From NCBI GenBank assembly GCA_014728115.1, contig WJME01000039.1, positions 1 to 50,640 of the forward strand: a DNA stretch of 50,640 nucleotides, read 5' to 3'. Both the position numbers and the translations under genes were made by a program. How positions within the stretch are numbered: position 1 is the stretch's first letter; every line of letters begins with the position of its first letter. The notes beneath the pieces are model-generated. The model did not search any database. It was not told the DNA's origin and saw only the letters and a list, made by a program, of their open reading frames with translations. The stretch comes from Candidatus Zhuqueibacterota bacterium (GTDB lineage Bacteria; Zhuqueibacterota; Zhuqueibacteria; Residuimicrobiales; Oceaniaggregativiventaceae). Below, in pieces: positions 36,901 through 45,102 of the stretch.

Positions 36901-37708
36901 GAGCATGTCGCTGGAATATGGTTCGTTTATGGCCTTTTCCGTACAAGCGACTGATCCTGATGGAGATGAATTGCAGTACGAGTGGACCATCAATGGAGGA
37001 TTTGCAGGAGCTCAGCCCACCTTTTCCTATTTGTTCAGTCAGGATGCAGGATTGGGTAGCGATGTTTTGGTGCAAGTCCGGATCTCTGATCCAACACATG
37101 TTCTCACTAAACGCTGGCATATAAAACTCTCGACAGCGGTAGAGCTTTCACTTTTTGAAGCCACAGAGCAGAATGGCCTGGTCGAGTTACACTGGCGAAC
37201 AGCATCGGAAACCGGTAATACCGGATTTTATGTGCTACGCTCGGCAAGCCGTCAAGGTCCCTGGCAGATGTTGCAGACAGGATTGATTCCACCCGAAAGC
37301 GACCGCGATTACTCTGTCACCGATGAAAACGTGCAAAGAGGCGAGATCTATTTTTACAAACTGCAAGACCTCGACCGCGATGGCCTTGTGACCGAACATG
37401 GTCCGGTTAAAGTTCAAGTTTCTGTGCCGAGTGAGATAGATTTGGCGCAAAACTATCCCAATCCATTCAATCCTACAACCACCATCTCGTTTGATCTTCC
37501 GGAATCCCAGCAGCTGAGATTAGAAATTATCAATATTACTGGTCAGACCGTTAAAGTCCTTTTGGATGGTCAGATCTCTGCGGGTAGCCATCAAGTCATA
37601 TGGGATGCCACCAATAGGAATGGGATGCCTGTTCCTACAGGGCTCTATTTTTACCGAATGATCACAGAGTCAAAAGTATTTACCAAAAAACTGTTGCTGG
37701 AAAAGTAA
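30914..37708 (+). CDS. Giant secreted FG-GAP/CRTAC/Ig-repeat protein B
   Basis: 2264 residues; the ATG at 30914 follows AGAGGTGA, and a TTG at 30896 is disfavoured. The signal peptide ends near FA-ET (residue 21). Same order as protein A: beta-rich N-terminal domain (22-230), FG-GAP propeller (259-595), ASPIC/UnbV module (618-708) with VQHFGVGNKASVDLSV, eleven Ig-like repeats (717-1891), two cadherin-like domains with DPDGDAVTF and DPDGDELQYEW (1892-2070), an FN3-like segment beginning TAVELSLFEA (from about 2072), and the sorting module NYPNPFNPTTTI (from 2180). It shares signatures with A blade by blade (RR-x-x-PCVLLI in blade 4), so both come from one duplicated ancestor. Followed by a strong terminator; it probably shares a transcript with A. 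Confidence 0.9.
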   Translation: MFTKRHLVGILGLLIASLVFAETPPTYNRLLFSDDLQSTGSKSFASIITTGGSFVEDGWRSGHNTALRMTFNDELPAEGSVTVRVSGLMPTVSNDWVPISLWSRRGGGFRDVDPTAGSYTFIKTEENQIKDGKQYFALFTSAYYGGYPDEDNRTKTYQNNPPAWQWNQDYEFKIVWNTKKLWWLLNDQVIAEHNFYNRSNKFGQVEGFRYLYLGMDNEYSGMVGVIYKDVRIHVPDSDIRFKNVSFSSESMVDRLYGAQSVTWFDANNDGYEDLYVTYCDKVDQLYIQQTDGSFVEEGAARGIANPGCSFAGSAADYDSDGDMDLFITTYGGANRLLINDGNGYFADESALRGIESVDHGSVNALALDADRDQDLDIFLVNSNNPHRLYTNRGDGTFSLRVVSEAPQGAGSRAAVGDINLDGIQDIFYTRREDPCVLLIGDGNGGFTDMAASYGVDYDGLTLTPTLADLDNDADLDLIVTQNSTTENPEPRLLIYENLGGTQFASRTDQLDIHMPAYGVLVGDFDNDGYQDIYVPTRNSHANKMDDASSRLYKNEGNWIFTEQYNTGFERFFPDARGSAAADYNQDGRLDAYIACKGGILKGEEYGHNVLFQNVSSTIPSYFKVSILDENGNLNGIGARVTLYQTGHLKGGANYVVGYREIAPWQGYQSQNSMVQHFGVGNKASVDLSVQLANGQELNYSNLQVNQHFMVSPSQTIPHRLNFVSGDQQTGQVDTEFSDSLIVRVTDEQGAPVAGHPVTFNAIAGGATINNTNQNSLNVSTDQYGLARAAIRAGTVPGFENTVIQISSAVDGSDLINSPVQVLLSVEPGPPQQLVIESGNNQTGSISSALPSPLVIRVSDSFDNPIPGHSVQFQVATGGGKFNGDQTTIDLFTNEFGLAQASWILGPSTGEQTVQVYSRYNGVPLSNSPVTFRATATQPQLKLARVSGHLQQGQINTQLASPLVVRLLNFSDQPVANRDVSFEVVSGGGHLPGNVQVLTKKTGADGFASVTPTLGTVTGDSNNVFQAQVPGAMGSPAVFKASALPGPAFSIALVSGQDQTGTVGEPLAQPLTVKVIDGFNNPVSGYNVLFRVSSGDANIDGLAEKSVPTDANGLASATVACGTSSGAISVLARADGLENSPVIFNAQSKAKQPAKLVKISGDGQRGTVGQPLASPFRVRVTDGFNNGISNHPVVFQVIQGGGRLNGLAQVTLQTDADGFASSTLVLGNTHYINEVMVSSQYLGQPLENSPLTFRATTGSDEPDSLLYVSGNNQVGRINHILPEPFVVKVTDMHGIPIEGHSVTFTAISSGANFGGQKSITIPTDSDGLAKALATIGSNIGNNNNVYEVRAYQNNVPLNGNPEWPIRFFASGRQSTGTQLRDLTANRDNLHGDVGSFLQDTLKVQVLDAKGEPAEGQPVLFEVTSGNSLLQGSVTTRSVASDENGIAQVVVKLGTVPGVSNVRVTANNGVAELENSPIDYTVTTLVGDPSLTHSTISSDSLVTANGQQAAKVNVVLRDPYRNPVPGKTVILYAQGLDVTIVQPTDPSDADGSTQGSLYSIHAGIATVFAMVDGQIIPDDSVRIRFKADTPSQVTTFGSGQVALMGKMVPDSIGVIVRDQFGNPVKDVQVNFRVKSGGGSLTSGGPFYTDAQGIASVNWTLGVPGEQFVEATVPGVINNWLKISAIAITPEPEQILAISGDKQIGQNHQKLPQPLIVQVKDAENRPIPGITVTFDVTQGDGRFLPSSFIKTNSEGKAQTEFEPGTKTGMHIIEASVNGLESKALFNIMVATGIEGTIEKISGDEQNSRPDRILGEPLVVRIVDLFSRPLANSSVLFEVIEGNGSLVESQPVMTNNNGVANALWRVGIQGNQRVKVSSDSISAYPVYFTATLSNTAPLLTVPADTMIKTNELLIFSVQASDPDGDAVTFGVRNLPIGASFDSTSATPSFTWRPTSSQTGAHTIDFVATDAYGAQDQKSINILVDVKNQLPVIESYSPMDTSMSLEYGSFMAFSVQATDPDGDELQYEWTINGGFAGAQPTFSYLFSQDAGLGSDVLVQVRISDPTHVLTKRWHIKLSTAVELSLFEATEQNGLVELHWRTASETGNTGFYVLRSASRQGPWQMLQTGLIPPESDRDYSVTDENVQRGEIYFYKLQDLDRDGLVTEHGPVKVQVSVPSEIDLAQNYPNPFNPTTTISFDLPESQQLRLEIINITGQTVKVLLDGQISAGSHQVIWDATNRNGMPVPTGLYFYRMITESKVFTKKLLLEK

Positions 37709-37711
37709 GTT

Positions 37712-37746
37712 AAAAAAAGAGAGAGCGTCTGCTCTCTCTTTTTTTT
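37712..37746 (+). terminator. Strong intrinsic terminator after giant gene B
   Basis: GAGAGAGC (37719-37726) and GCTCTCTC (37731-37738) form a perfect 8-bp stem with loop GTCT. Seven A before and eight T after extend the pairing to about 15 bp and supply the U-tract. It begins three bases after the stop codon and could act in both directions because of the A-run. Confidence 0.9.
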
Positions 37747-37832
37747 GTTTTTCATTCCCGTAAAATTGATTATTTTTCGATTATCAAATTATTGAATGCG
37801 TTCATTTGCACAAGTACGAGTGGCCCAAAGTC

Positions 37833-37860
37833 TTGCTAATGAGGTATTTCGGTCTAAAAT
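37833..37860 (+). promoter_or_regulatory. Candidate promoter for giant gene C
   Basis: TTGCTA (37833-37838) and TAAAAT (37855-37860) are 16 bases apart, upstream of the ATG at 37875. If used, the leader would be only about 8 bases, so either the messenger is nearly leaderless or the real promoter is further up. The preceding terminator makes a promoter somewhere in 37747-37874 likely. Confidence 0.35.
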
Positions 37861-37874
37861 AGGGAAAACACTGG

Positions 37875-40800
37875 ATGCAGATTGATTCCATACGATCAAT
37901 TTGTTTGATTGGGTTCAGCGTGCTGTTTGGTGCCCATTTTACTCAAGCTCAAGTGCACTTTGATGAGGTCAGCAATTTGTACAAAGTGAGAGGATTTGAA
38001 ATCTCTCCCTCCAAATATGCATTGGGCCATGGGATTGCCGTTTCAGACATTAATGGCGATCGGTTCCCTGAACTCTATATCTCGAATGCAGTTCGGGAGG
38101 CGGATCAATTGCCGGAATTGCTCTATATGAATCATGGTAATCCTCCTTTTCAAAACGAGGCTGCAGCCAGAGGTGTGGCTGACCCATTTGGAGAGACCGG
38201 TACGCATGGAGTCATTTTTGTCGATATCGATAATGATGGCGATCTAGATATTTTTAACGGTTCTACAGACGAACGCAATCATCTGTATATCAATCGCGGT
38301 AACGGGACCTTTTACGATGGGTCTCATGCTGCCGGCATCTCTGTTGAAAAGTTGGGTACGCGTGGAGTGGTGGCATTTGATGCAAATGGGGATGGTTATA
38401 TGGATCTTTTTGCAGCCAATTGGTACAATCCCCGTAAGAAGAATCGGGTAGAATCCAATGAGTTTTATCTCAATCGTGGAAATGGAACTTTTCAGCGCAC
38501 AGATGCGGGCCTGACGAGAATCAATTCTCTGGACACCGGTGTGCAAGGCGTAACTGCAGCCGACATCGATGAGGATGGGGATGTCGATCTCATTCTCAGC
38601 CGGCGTGTCTATCCGGATCCTACATTCAACCAGGTCATGCTCAATGATGGGACCGGTCATTTTACGGAAAAATCCCAACAACTGGGCCTTCGTGTGGCCG
38701 GCAATGATTGTAATGGCACGACCCTGGCAGATCTCGATAACGATGGAGATCTCGACATTTTGTTTACCAACCATCCCAAGAGTTATTCCAAGCCCGACTA
38801 TCTTATTGTTTTCGAAAATAAACTGAACGAGTCTGGAAGATTCGAGGATATCTCTCAAAAGGTTAATATCAGAGGATATGGGTTTACCGTCCTGTGCATC
38901 GATGTTGATAATGATACCTATCAGGATATATTTTTAACCAACACCAAAGAAAAGTCATCTCTTTATTTGAACAAAGGGGATTTTGTTTTCGAAAAACAAG
39001 AGAATACCGGTGCTGAGCACTCTTTGTTCGATCCTCGTGCCGTTGTTAAATCCGATTTCGATCGTGATGGAGATCTGGATATTTATCTTACAGATGCCAA
39101 CAAAGATTCCAGCTATCAATATTATAACCGGTTGCTGCAAAATAAAACCCGCAACGATCATCATTGGCTCAAAATCGATGCCTGTGGTCCCAGAGGTGAT
39201 CGGGGAGGATTTGGCAGTAAAGTATGGATTTATGCAGCCGGCCACGTCGATGAATCTGAATTCTTGTTGGGATACCAACAGATCCAGAACGCCTATGGCT
39301 ATCTCGCCCAGGATGATCCTGTTCTCCATTTTGGTCTGGGCCATCATAGCCATTGCGATGTAAAGTTTCGTATGACTGATGGAATGGAGTTTTTGGCGCG
39401 GAATGTTCCCTCTAACCAACTTTTGCATTTTGCAAATCCTGATCTCATTGAAATCATTTCCGGAAATCGACAAAACGCACAGGTGGGTGTTCCCATGGAC
39501 CACCCTCTGGAGGTCCAGGTCACTGGCTCGGAAGGGAATGCCCTTGCTGGCGTTCCGGTTCATTTCGAATTTACACAGGGTGGGGGGGGCTTTGGTTCGG
39601 ACAACCATGAGACGATTACTCTATATACGGATTTGCAGGGATTCGCCCGGACTGCTGTAACGCTTGACGATATTTCCGGGGAGCATCATATCACTGCTGC
39701 GGTTGGAAACCGAGATCTCTTTGTCACCTTTATCGCAAATCTGAATTTGGATAAAGGCTATGTTTTGACCCGACCGGACAGCCGCCTCTTGTCTGGCACG
39801 GCTGGCAGCTGGCTGAGCGATTCCATTCGGGTCAAGCTCGTTGATACAAATGGTCAACCGGTAGCCGGGTATCCCATAGATTTTATCATTCAGTCCGGAG
39901 GGGGGATACTTGCCCCCGGTATGAGCGATCAGGTGGAGGTTCTTACGGATAACCAGGGCATCGCTGCCATTGCATGGCAATTGGGGCCTTTTACTTTGAC
40001 CGTGCAAAAATTGAGCGTGAACCTGGAAACCGTTGATATCCCTGTGGCGAATGCTCCCCTTGAAATAACAGCACAAGCAGAACCATTAGCCGTTCATAAA
40101 CTCTTATGGATGGGGGATTCCTTGCGTTCGGGCCAGGCAGGTCAATTGCTGGAAGATCCGTTACGTCTTGTCGCCTTGGATCGTTATGATAACCCTGTTC
40201 CCGGCGTTAAAGTCGTATTCAATCTTGATGATGGAAACGGGACCATAGGGGGAGCGACATCACTCATGGTGGCGTCAGCATCAAACGGAATCGTATCCGT
40301 TCCATGGGCTCTAGGAGCGATTGCCGGAAAATGGAATCGAGTACATGTCTCTGTCTATCAACATCCACTGATTTATACGCAAGGCCTGGCGTTTGCCGCC
40401 AGTCCTCGAGCTGTCTCAATGAACGGTCTGTCTCTCGACCCTGAATACAACCTAAATCCCGGAGAGACCATTGGCCCCTTGACCGTTCAGATTTTGGATA
40501 ATCAAAAAGAGCCCGTCCCGAATTATTTGGTCACCTTTTCGTTGCCTGATAGCAAAGGTCGGGTGAATGACCAGACTGACAGTGTGCAAGTCGTGAGCGA
40601 TAAAGATGGAATTGCCAGATGTGATTGGCAACCGGATGCTGACGGCGCTCAGACACAAATCTTACGCATTACAGCTTGTCGACTTTTGAATTCACCGATT
40701 ATGGTACGTGCCAATATGGTGTTTACCATTCCACATGAAATGACAGTCGTTCAGGCTAATAATCTCATAGCCGGACCCGAGTCTAGATGTCCTGAACCCA

Positions 40801-43124
40801 TCATTATTGCTGTTGCTGACTCTCTGGGAAGGGCTATTGATTCGCATCCCGTCGAATTTCGAGTCGTCGATGGTGACGCAACCTTTGAGGGTGAAAAACG
40901 TAAAGTCGTATTGACCGACAGTCTTGGCAGAGCGACCATCCATGTCGATATGGGCACAAAAGCCGGTCCTGTTTCCATCCAGGCGTTGTCGTTCAATAAA
41001 GAGATTCCTTTGGTCAATTCACCGTTGACCCTATCTGCTCGTTTGATCCCCGGAGAGACCGAGCCCAAAAATTGCCTTCTTTTGATTTCCGATCCAGTGG
41101 TTGCGAATAAAAGTGAACAAAACCAGGTCACCCTTGTTCTCAGAGATGCCTGGAATAATCCTGTTGGGCAAAAGACTGTCTCGCTTTTGAATTCAGATCC
41201 CTCTCTTGCTTTTCCCTCCAAGGTTCAGACCGATTCATCGGGACAAGCCAATATCCAGTTTTCTACGACCGTGGCAAAAACCTATCGTATTCATATCAAA
41301 CTCGGATCTCTTGAGATTTGTGATTTTGCATTGACCTTTTTACCCGGACCTGCAGCAGAATTGCGCAAAATCAGTGGGGATGGACAGCAGGGTCTGGTCA
41401 ACCGCACGCTGGACAAACTCATAATGGTTGCGGTGGTTGATTCTTTTTCGAATGGGGTGCCGGATGTTGTTCTGACCCCTTTTGTCACAATGCCGTCAGG
41501 CAAATCCGTGCCCCTGCAAACCAGTGTTACGGATTCTACAGGCATTGCCAGATGGGCCTGGCCCCTGGGGCCGGAATTTGGCGAGTATGTGCTGACGGTG
41601 AGCTTGAGTCCTGAACAAATAGTGCAATTCCATACCCGGGCTCTGACAGGGGTACCGGTGGCTTTGGAATCAGTATCTGCGCCTGACCCTGTCGGAAAGA
41701 GAGCGAGCGAATTATCTGAGCCTATTGGGGTGCGATTGATCGATGAGCACGGGAATGCTCTTGCCGGATTTGAGATCTTATTCGAGATTGTTTCGGGGAA
41801 TGCCGTTCTATTGGATTCTCATTCTCAGGTAAGCGATTCGGCAGGTGTCGCCAGAATGAGAATATTTATAAATGAAAATGCAGAACATCCTATTATGGTT
41901 TCTGCATCATTGCATGACACAGAGATCGAGTTGTTATATCAAATCCGGATTTTTGACGATCGCGTCAGGAAAATGATCATGATCAGCGGGAATCACCAGA
42001 TCGGCGCACCAGACTCGGTTTTACCAGAGGCATTGGTCGTGCAGGTTCTTGATGCGGATGATGATCCAGCTCCTGGAAAAAGGGTTTACTTTGAGTGCCT
42101 CGAGGGTGAAGGAAACATCGACCCACTGATCGTTGTCTCGGATACATTGGGTTTTGCCAGAGCTTATTGGCAGTTGGGTCCCGCAGATTCTTTACAAATC
42201 GCAAGGGCCTGGACAGATGAACAGGAAATTGAAGTAAGGTTTGAAGCATTTTTAGAGATCAACCACGTTCCCTATGTTACCAATACCACAGATACCACCA
42301 TCTTGCATGATAGAGATTTTCTGTGGAATTTGCGTGTGATTGATCCTGATTCTCACTCGGTCTCTGTTGTATCTGCAGAGTTACCTTCGGGAATGAGATT
42401 GGTGACAGAGTCGGAAAATCATTTTTATTTGCACTGGCCGGCAGATCAAGTAAGGGTGGGCGAGTTTGTGTTGATGTTGACTCTTGATGATCATCATGGT
42501 GCAAAATGTAATGTGAATTTGCATCTTTATGTTTTAAAGAATGACCATGCGCCCAAACTCTTGCAGGCAGTCCCAGAAGACTCTGTAATATATGGTCTAT
42601 ATGGAGATTTAATCACTTTTAATATTGAGGCCTTTGATCCGGATGGCGATTCCTTGAGTTATATCTGGATGATCGATGAACAGATTGTTTCCTCAGAGAC
42701 ACAGGCTGTTCTGGACTTGTCGATCAGTAGTGAATTGCCTCCTCAGTTTTTCGTCAAGGGGATTGTATCGGCTGATGGAAAATCTATAGAAAAAATCTGG
42801 TTAGTTCATACCCATCCGACACGAGTGAACGAAAAAAGTGCAATCCATGAATACGCGCTCTATCAAAATTATCCCAATCCGTTTAATCCGACCACTGTGA
42901 TAAGATTTGTGATTCCCAACGCCGGTTATGTGAGTCTTGATATTTATAATTCTACTGGCCAAAGGGTACGTTCATTGGTACATCGAAAATTGAGTGGTGG
43001 AGAGCATTCTTTTGTCTGGGACAGTCGCGATGATCAGGGGATACTTTTGCCCACCGGAGTGTATAGTTATCAACTGTGTACTCAAAGTTTTAAAGAAAGC
43101 AAAATGCTGATCTATATAAAATAA
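37875..43124 (+). CDS. Giant secreted FG-GAP/CRTAC/Ig-repeat protein C (shorter paralogue)
   Basis: 1749 residues with a signal peptide (cleavage near FTQA-QVHF, residue 25). It lacks the lectin-like N-terminal domain of A and B and begins directly with the FG-GAP propeller (45-412; loops such as VDIDNDGDLDIF), then the ASPIC/UnbV module (428-518) with LHFGLGHHSHCDVKF, nine Ig-like repeats (521-1457), two cadherin-like domains (1461-1648; DPDGDSLSYIW), and the sorting module NYPNPFNPTTVI (from about 1664). The FN3-like domain of A and B is also missing. The ribosome-binding site is weak. The next gene starts nine bases after the stop, so this protein is likely co-transcribed with the UbiA-type enzyme and those after it. 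Confidence 0.9.
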   Translation: MQIDSIRSICLIGFSVLFGAHFTQAQVHFDEVSNLYKVRGFEISPSKYALGHGIAVSDINGDRFPELYISNAVREADQLPELLYMNHGNPPFQNEAAARGVADPFGETGTHGVIFVDIDNDGDLDIFNGSTDERNHLYINRGNGTFYDGSHAAGISVEKLGTRGVVAFDANGDGYMDLFAANWYNPRKKNRVESNEFYLNRGNGTFQRTDAGLTRINSLDTGVQGVTAADIDEDGDVDLILSRRVYPDPTFNQVMLNDGTGHFTEKSQQLGLRVAGNDCNGTTLADLDNDGDLDILFTNHPKSYSKPDYLIVFENKLNESGRFEDISQKVNIRGYGFTVLCIDVDNDTYQDIFLTNTKEKSSLYLNKGDFVFEKQENTGAEHSLFDPRAVVKSDFDRDGDLDIYLTDANKDSSYQYYNRLLQNKTRNDHHWLKIDACGPRGDRGGFGSKVWIYAAGHVDESEFLLGYQQIQNAYGYLAQDDPVLHFGLGHHSHCDVKFRMTDGMEFLARNVPSNQLLHFANPDLIEIISGNRQNAQVGVPMDHPLEVQVTGSEGNALAGVPVHFEFTQGGGGFGSDNHETITLYTDLQGFARTAVTLDDISGEHHITAAVGNRDLFVTFIANLNLDKGYVLTRPDSRLLSGTAGSWLSDSIRVKLVDTNGQPVAGYPIDFIIQSGGGILAPGMSDQVEVLTDNQGIAAIAWQLGPFTLTVQKLSVNLETVDIPVANAPLEITAQAEPLAVHKLLWMGDSLRSGQAGQLLEDPLRLVALDRYDNPVPGVKVVFNLDDGNGTIGGATSLMVASASNGIVSVPWALGAIAGKWNRVHVSVYQHPLIYTQGLAFAASPRAVSMNGLSLDPEYNLNPGETIGPLTVQILDNQKEPVPNYLVTFSLPDSKGRVNDQTDSVQVVSDKDGIARCDWQPDADGAQTQILRITACRLLNSPIMVRANMVFTIPHEMTVVQANNLIAGPESRCPEPIIIAVADSLGRAIDSHPVEFRVVDGDATFEGEKRKVVLTDSLGRATIHVDMGTKAGPVSIQALSFNKEIPLVNSPLTLSARLIPGETEPKNCLLLISDPVVANKSEQNQVTLVLRDAWNNPVGQKTVSLLNSDPSLAFPSKVQTDSSGQANIQFSTTVAKTYRIHIKLGSLEICDFALTFLPGPAAELRKISGDGQQGLVNRTLDKLIMVAVVDSFSNGVPDVVLTPFVTMPSGKSVPLQTSVTDSTGIARWAWPLGPEFGEYVLTVSLSPEQIVQFHTRALTGVPVALESVSAPDPVGKRASELSEPIGVRLIDEHGNALAGFEILFEIVSGNAVLLDSHSQVSDSAGVARMRIFINENAEHPIMVSASLHDTEIELLYQIRIFDDRVRKMIMISGNHQIGAPDSVLPEALVVQVLDADDDPAPGKRVYFECLEGEGNIDPLIVVSDTLGFARAYWQLGPADSLQIARAWTDEQEIEVRFEAFLEINHVPYVTNTTDTTILHDRDFLWNLRVIDPDSHSVSVVSAELPSGMRLVTESENHFYLHWPADQVRVGEFVLMLTLDDHHGAKCNVNLHLYVLKNDHAPKLLQAVPEDSVIYGLYGDLITFNIEAFDPDGDSLSYIWMIDEQIVSSETQAVLDLSISSELPPQFFVKGIVSADGKSIEKIWLVHTHPTRVNEKSAIHEYALYQNYPNPFNPTTVIRFVIPNAGYVSLDIYNSTGQRVRSLVHRKLSGGEHSFVWDSRDDQGILLPTGVYSYQLCTQSFKESKMLIYIK

Positions 43125-43133
43125 GGATATCTA

Positions 43134-44009
43134 ATGGTTGCCACGGATGTCGTACAGGCTTTACGTCCGAAACAATGGACTAAAAATGTCCTGGTCTTTG
43201 CTGGTGTCGTGTTTGCAGAGGATGTATTCAACCCTCATTATTTACTATTGGCGATATCTGCCTTTGGGCTTTTTTGCATGATATCCAGCGCCGGATATCT
43301 CATTAATGATGTAATAGATTTTGAAAAGGACCGGTTACATCCCAAAAAACGCAATCGGCCTGTCGCTTCAGGGCGATTAAGCGTGACTATGGCCATCGGC
43401 ATGGCAGCACTTTTATCGCTGTCTGGCTTTATTATCAGCGCGCGATTGGATTGGTCGTTTTTTATGATTTTGGCGATTTATTTTGTTATGACCTTGTCTT
43501 ATTCTTTAGGACTCAAAAGAGTAATGATCGTCGATGTGCTTCTTATTGCTTCGGGGTTTATGTTGAGAGCAATAGGGGGCACAGTGATTATCCATGAACC
43601 GATTTCATCATGGTTAATAATTTGTACGAGTTTTTTGGCCTTGTTTTTGGCCATTAATAAGCGTAAAGCCGAATTACAGGTGATGGGTAAAGACAGTACC
43701 AAAACTCGTTCTACACTCGAAAAGTATTCTCATGGTTTGTTGGATCAAATGATCATCACCATGACCTCTGCCTGTTTGATTTCCTATGCACTTTATACCC
43801 TCGACGAGTCGACCGTTGCAAAGTTCGATTCCAGGAATTTGGTTTTTACACTTCCGTTTGTGATTTATGGTCTATTTCGTTACCTTTACCTCGTTCACCA
43901 TACGGAATTGGGTGAAACGCCGGAAATCGCGTTATACAAAGACAAACCTTTGTTTTTATGTATATTTCTTTATGCCGTAACAGTGGCCGCAATTATCTAT
44001 ATACCCTAA
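43134..44009 (+). CDS. UbiA-family decaprenyl-phosphate phosphoribosyltransferase
   Basis: 291 residues, eight or nine membrane helices. The first Asp-rich motif is NDVIDFEKDRLHPKKRNRP (about 58-76), with the HP-x-K-x-x-RP ending seen in decaprenyl-phosphate phosphoribosyltransferases (DPPR synthases) and not in quinone enzymes. The second region, YSLGLKRVMIVDVLLIASG then FMLRAIGG, also fits. The mycobacterial enzyme joins PRPP to polyprenyl phosphate, the first step to the lipid-linked arabinofuranose donor. AGGA precedes the ATG. No epimerase pair (DprE1/E2-like) is visible nearby, so the final sugar may remain ribose-like or the genes lie elsewhere. It sits directly behind giant gene C. 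Confidence 0.85.
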   Translation: MVATDVVQALRPKQWTKNVLVFAGVVFAEDVFNPHYLLLAISAFGLFCMISSAGYLINDVIDFEKDRLHPKKRNRPVASGRLSVTMAIGMAALLSLSGFIISARLDWSFFMILAIYFVMTLSYSLGLKRVMIVDVLLIASGFMLRAIGGTVIIHEPISSWLIICTSFLALFLAINKRKAELQVMGKDSTKTRSTLEKYSHGLLDQMIITMTSACLISYALYTLDESTVAKFDSRNLVFTLPFVIYGLFRYLYLVHHTELGETPEIALYKDKPLFLCIFLYAVTVAAIIYIP

Positions 44010-44019
44010 GAGGCGATAA

Positions 44020-45102
44020 ATGAAAGTTGCAGTTATAAAAAGTACTCCCAGCACTGTCTTGCATGACATTGATCAGTTGCTGGAGGATGCTCAGGTTTCG
44101 AGCGTTTTGAATCCTCAAAAAATAACAATTCTCAAAGATAACATATCCTGGCATTTTCCATATTTGAGCGCGAACACCACTCCATGGCAACTGGAAGGAA
44201 CCATCTTGGCACTTCAAAGACGGGGATTTCAGGATCTTTCCAGTGTTCATAATAATACGGTTGTGACCGATCCGCGCAAGGGACAGCGGTTGAACAGGCT
44301 CGAGCCGTTATATAAAAAATACAATATTGAAGAATATGAAAATTTTGATCCCAAGCAAATTAAATGGGTGAGATACGAGCCCAAGGCGAAAATGCTTGCC
44401 CTGAACAAAATATATTCGCGGGGCATATTTATACCTGAATATTTTATTGATAAGAATATCATCCATCTTCCTACAATGAAAACCCATATTTATACCACAA
44501 CCACAGGGGCTATGAAAAATGCTTTTGGCGGACTATTAAATACCAAACGGCACTATACGCATTCGGTGATTCACGAGACATTGGTTGATCTGTTGGCGAT
44601 CCAAAAAGAGATTCATAGTGGTGTGTTTGCGGTCATGGACGGCACCGTGTCCGGTTCTGGTCCGGGTCCCAGGACCATGCACCCCCACGATACACATCTG
44701 CTCCTTGCCAGTGCCGACCAGGTGGCTATTGATGCCGTGTCAGCCAAAATAATGGGATTTGATCCGCTATCGATCCCCTATATCCGCATGGCACACGAAA
44801 GGGGGTTGGGATGTGGGGATGTCCGGGAAATCGAGATTGTTGGAGAAGATATTGAACAATATGATTTAAACTATTCAGTGGGCGATAATATGGCCAGCAT
44901 GGTTGGAGATATGCTGTGGTTCAGCCCGTTAAAATCTTTACAAAGACTTTTTTTTCACACCCCTATGGTTTATTTGTTCGTGTTTGGGTCTTTTTTCTAT
45001 CACGATTATCTCTGGTGGCCGTTCAAGGGCCGGCCACGCCAAAAAAAGTTCCGAGCCACCAGCCCATGGGGCCAGCTGTTTGAATCCTATCCTGCGGAGT
45101 GA
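44020..45102 (+). CDS. DUF362 domain protein
   Basis: 360 residues. The DUF362 core is seen in KITILKDNISWHFPYLSANTTPW, HLPTMKTHIYTTTTGAMKN, GGLLNTKRHYTH and VFAVMDGTVSGSGPGPRTMHP, followed by the VAIDAVSAKIMGFDP helix that is most conserved in the family. There is no 4Fe-4S ferredoxin tail, unlike some relatives. A hydrophobic stretch near residues 305-325 (MVYLFVFGSFFYHDYLWWP) could associate with the membrane. DUF362 proteins have no agreed biochemical function. GAGGCG precedes the ATG, ten bases after the UbiA gene. Confidence 0.85.
   Translation: MKVAVIKSTPSTVLHDIDQLLEDAQVSSVLNPQKITILKDNISWHFPYLSANTTPWQLEGTILALQRRGFQDLSSVHNNTVVTDPRKGQRLNRLEPLYKKYNIEEYENFDPKQIKWVRYEPKAKMLALNKIYSRGIFIPEYFIDKNIIHLPTMKTHIYTTTTGAMKNAFGGLLNTKRHYTHSVIHETLVDLLAIQKEIHSGVFAVMDGTVSGSGPGPRTMHPHDTHLLLASADQVAIDAVSAKIMGFDPLSIPYIRMAHERGLGCGDVREIEIVGEDIEQYDLNYSVGDNMASMVGDMLWFSPLKSLQRLFFHTPMVYLFVFGSFFYHDYLWWPFKGRPRQKKFRATSPWGQLFESYPAE

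Noticed and set aside
24078..43124. Large adhesin-like genes as part of a prophage or integrated element
   Set aside because: No integrase, transposase, terminal repeats or phage structural gene was seen, and flanking genes look chromosomal.
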